Source: Arthrobacter sp. YN (GTDB lineage: Bacteria; Actinomycetota; Actinomycetes; Actinomycetales; Micrococcaceae). Taken from it: DNA of 64,000 bases. Below are positions 62,495 to 64,000 of this stretch, in pieces; position 1 is the stretch's first letter, and the number at the start of each line of letters is the position of its first letter. A program made the translations under genes and the position numbers. Location of the stretch: NCBI RefSeq assembly GCF_002224285.1, contig NZ_CP022436.1, forward strand, positions 3,472,001-3,536,000, given 5' to 3'. The notes beneath the pieces were generated by a model, which was given only the letters and a program-made list of their open reading frames with translations, was not told the DNA's origin and made no database searches.

Positions 62495-62746
62495 ATGACC
62501 GAGAACAACTCATCCGCATCTTCACCGGATTCCCTCGACTCCTTGAGTTACGAGGAAGCCCGCGAGCAACTCATGGGCGTCGTCAGCCGTTTGGAGGCAG
62601 GGGGTGCCAGCCTGGAAGAATCCTTGGCACTCTGGGAACGGGGCGAAGCACTCGCTAAACGGTGCGAGGACTGGCTCGAGGGCGCCCGCAAACGCCTGGC
62701 CACAGCCCGGGACGCAAGCAACGACGCCGGTGCTGCCGCCCAGTAA
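62495..62746 (+). CDS. xseB: Exodeoxyribonuclease VII small subunit
   Basis: 83 residues. The core [21 protein letters not shown] then [22 protein letters not shown] is the standard XseB helix pair. It forms the complex with XseA. AAAGGACATC precedes the ATG. Acidic and Ala-rich ends are variable. Confidence 0.95.
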   Translation: MTENNSSASSPDSLDSLSYEEAREQLMGVVSRLEAGGASLEESLALWERGEALAKRCEDWLEGARKRLATARDASNDAGAAAQ

Positions 62747-62788
62747 CGCCCGAGCCGCACCGCACGGAGCAGCCCACGGAGCGGTTTC

Positions 62789-63643
62789 CTAGGAAGCTAC
62801 TACCAGAGCGCGTTCCGCAGCGACGTCGAAGTCGGCCTTGGGCCAGTCCAATTGGAGGCGTTCAAGGGCATCCAGCAGCAGCTGTTGCACAGCGATCCGC
62901 GCGTACCACTTCTTGTTGGCCGGAACCACGTGCCAGGGTGCCGTAACTGTTGACGTTTTCTCGAAAGCAACACCGTAGGCGTCCATGTAGTCGTCCCAAA
63001 ACGCACGTTCGGCAAGGTCCCCACTGCTGTACTTCCAGTGTTTGCTGGGGTCGTCCAATCGGGCGACAAGCCGTTCCTTCTGCTCGTCCTTGCTGATATT
63101 GAGCATGACTTTGACGATGGTGGTGCCTTGGTCTGCGAGGCGGGCTTCGAAATCGTTGATGGCTGCGTAACGGCGTTCCAGCTCCGCAGCGTCCGCCCAA
63201 CCATGCACACGATGGATCAGGACGTCCTCGTAGTGTGAGCGGTCAAAAACCCCCACCATTCCGGCAGCGGGAGATTCTTTCTCGATCCGCCAGAGGAAGT
63301 CGTGCGACTTTTCCTCGTCCGTGGGGGCCTTGAAAGCATGCAGTTGAACACCCTGGGGGTCCATGGCGCCCACCACATGGCTGACAATGCCACCCTTGCC
63401 GGCCGTATCCATCGCCTGCAGGATCAGCAGGATCCTCTGGGGGCTGCCGATCCGGCCTTGGGCGAAGAGCTTCTCCTGCAGTTCTGCCATCCGTGCGTCC
63501 TGGGCTTCCAGCAACGCCTTGCCGTCAGCTTTCGCGCCGGGGTACCCGGGGGTTGAGTCCGGGTCCACGCTGGCCAGCGTAAACCCGGACCCGACCCTCA
63601 GTACTTCAGCGGGACTCTTGGCGAATTCAACTGCAACAGCCAT
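62789..63643 (-). CDS. PPK2-family polyphosphate:nucleotide phosphotransferase
   Basis: 284 residues. Walker A LQAMDTAGKGGIVSHVVG, then FDRSHYEDVLIHRVHG and the lid KHWKYSSGDLAER mark a PPK2 kinase, which moves phosphate between polyphosphate and nucleotides. The class cannot be fixed by sequence alone. ATG 63643 follows AGGAAAGG; the frame to 63823 is not used. Confidence 0.93.
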   Translation of the reverse strand: MAVAVEFAKSPAEVLRVGSGFTLASVDPDSTPGYPGAKADGKALLEAQDARMAELQEKLFAQGRIGSPQRILLILQAMDTAGKGGIVSHVVGAMDPQGVQLHAFKAPTDEEKSHDFLWRIEKESPAAGMVGVFDRSHYEDVLIHRVHGWADAAELERRYAAINDFEARLADQGTTIVKVMLNISKDEQKERLVARLDDPSKHWKYSSGDLAERAFWDDYMDAYGVAFEKTSTVTAPWHVVPANKKWYARIAVQQLLLDALERLQLDWPKADFDVAAERALVVAS

Positions 63644-63698
63644 CGGGTGTGCCTTTCCTGCCGTGCCGCGCCCTCGTGGCACGGCCATGGACCTCAGG

Positions 63699-64000
63699 CT
63701 AGTTGCCCGGGTACCTCGACAGGAAGTCCGCCATGCGGCCAATGGCCTCTTCAATGTCTTTGACGTTGGGCAGGGTGACCATGCGGAAGTGGTCCGGGCG
63801 CACCCAGTTGAAGGCCCGGCCATGGGAAACCAGGATTTTCTGTTCCTTCAACAAATCGAGGACAAACTTTTCGTCGTCCCGGATGTGGTAGACCTCGGGG
63901 TCCAGTTTCGGGAACAAGTACAGGGCGCCCCTGGCCTGCTGGGTGCTGACACCGGGGATGGCGTTCAGCAGATCGTAGGCCTTGTTTCGCTGTTCCAGGA
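63699..64000 (-). CDS. AlaA-type pyridoxal-phosphate aminotransferase, C-terminal part
   Basis: The last 99 codons of a class I aminotransferase; the gene begins beyond position 64000. NAIPGVSTQQARGALYLFP and ILVSHGRAFNWVRPDHFRMV are typical of glutamate-pyruvate aminotransferases such as AlaA. The PLP lysine lies outside the window. It runs in the same direction as the PPK2 gene, 55 bases upstream of it. Confidence 0.85.
   Translation of the reverse strand, partial: LEQRNKAYDLLNAIPGVSTQQARGALYLFPKLDPEVYHIRDDEKFVLDLLKEQKILVSHGRAFNWVRPDHFRMVTLPNVKDIEEAIGRMADFLSRYPGN

Overview
The window is high-GC DNA with dense, partly overlapping genes, frequent GTG and TTG starts and many leaderless promoters. 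Protein sequences and gene order point to a high-GC actinobacterium of the Micrococcaceae, most like Arthrobacter or Paenarthrobacter; this is inferred from remembered family sequences, not from a search. No rRNA, tRNA, CRISPR array, prophage or insertion sequence was recognised. The region is chromosomal backbone, and much of the order resembles Mycobacterium tuberculosis: moeZ, tetR, DUF3107, ferritin-like protein and helicase; then MgtE-like, DUF1003, mrp, tatB, anti-sigma and sigE; later ychF, ispH, xseA and xseB.

Region 1 (1-9.1 kb) is the heme pathway. hemE, hemY, hemQ, hemH, hemC, hemD and hemB run leftwards with mostly overlapping junctions, ending in a luciferase-like monooxygenase cut by the window edge. 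hemA is divergent. HemQ with HemY and ferrochelatase indicates the coproporphyrin-dependent route. A gap before hemQ carries two palindromes, one of them Crp/GlxR-like. Region 2 (9.1-15.3 kb) holds a MoeZ-like sulfur-carrier activating enzyme, a TetR regulator, DUF3107, pterin dehydratase, and thiOSG behind a TPP riboswitch, with thiE divergent.

Region 3 (15.3-24.8 kb) holds a ferritin-like protein, a TM2 protein, an RNB exonuclease, a DEAD-box helicase behind a long leader, a solitary DNA methyltransferase, MarC, a PHP phosphoesterase, and an aminopeptidase P gene broken by a one-base frameshift. Region 4 (24.8-34.7 kb) has a stress protein, a channel-less MgtE-like regulator with DUF1003 and Mrp, the SigE/anti-sigma/TatB stress locus, an O-methyltransferase, DUF3117, a mannosyltransferase coupled to a DivIVA-domain protein, and a LOG protein.

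Region 5 (34.8-47.6 kb) has a gluABCD-type amino-acid ABC operon, lysine/diaminopimelate genes (dapE, dapD, dapC), a lysozyme-like exported protein, a TetR regulator with a clear operator candidate, galE, gltA and a 7Fe ferredoxin. Region 6 (47.6-64 kb) has typA, an SGNH lipoprotein, a dppABC-DF peptide transporter, ychF, rmuC, ispH, xseAB, a PPK2 kinase and the end of an AlaA-type aminotransferase.

The main observations are regulatory: at least ten genes look leaderless; three Crp-type palindromes lie upstream of hemQ, gltA and typA; the solute-binding-protein genes of both ABC operons are followed by intercistronic hairpins; and the helicase and gltA leaders are structured. I saw no convincing new multi-gene defence or metabolic system; the solitary methyltransferase is the nearest candidate.
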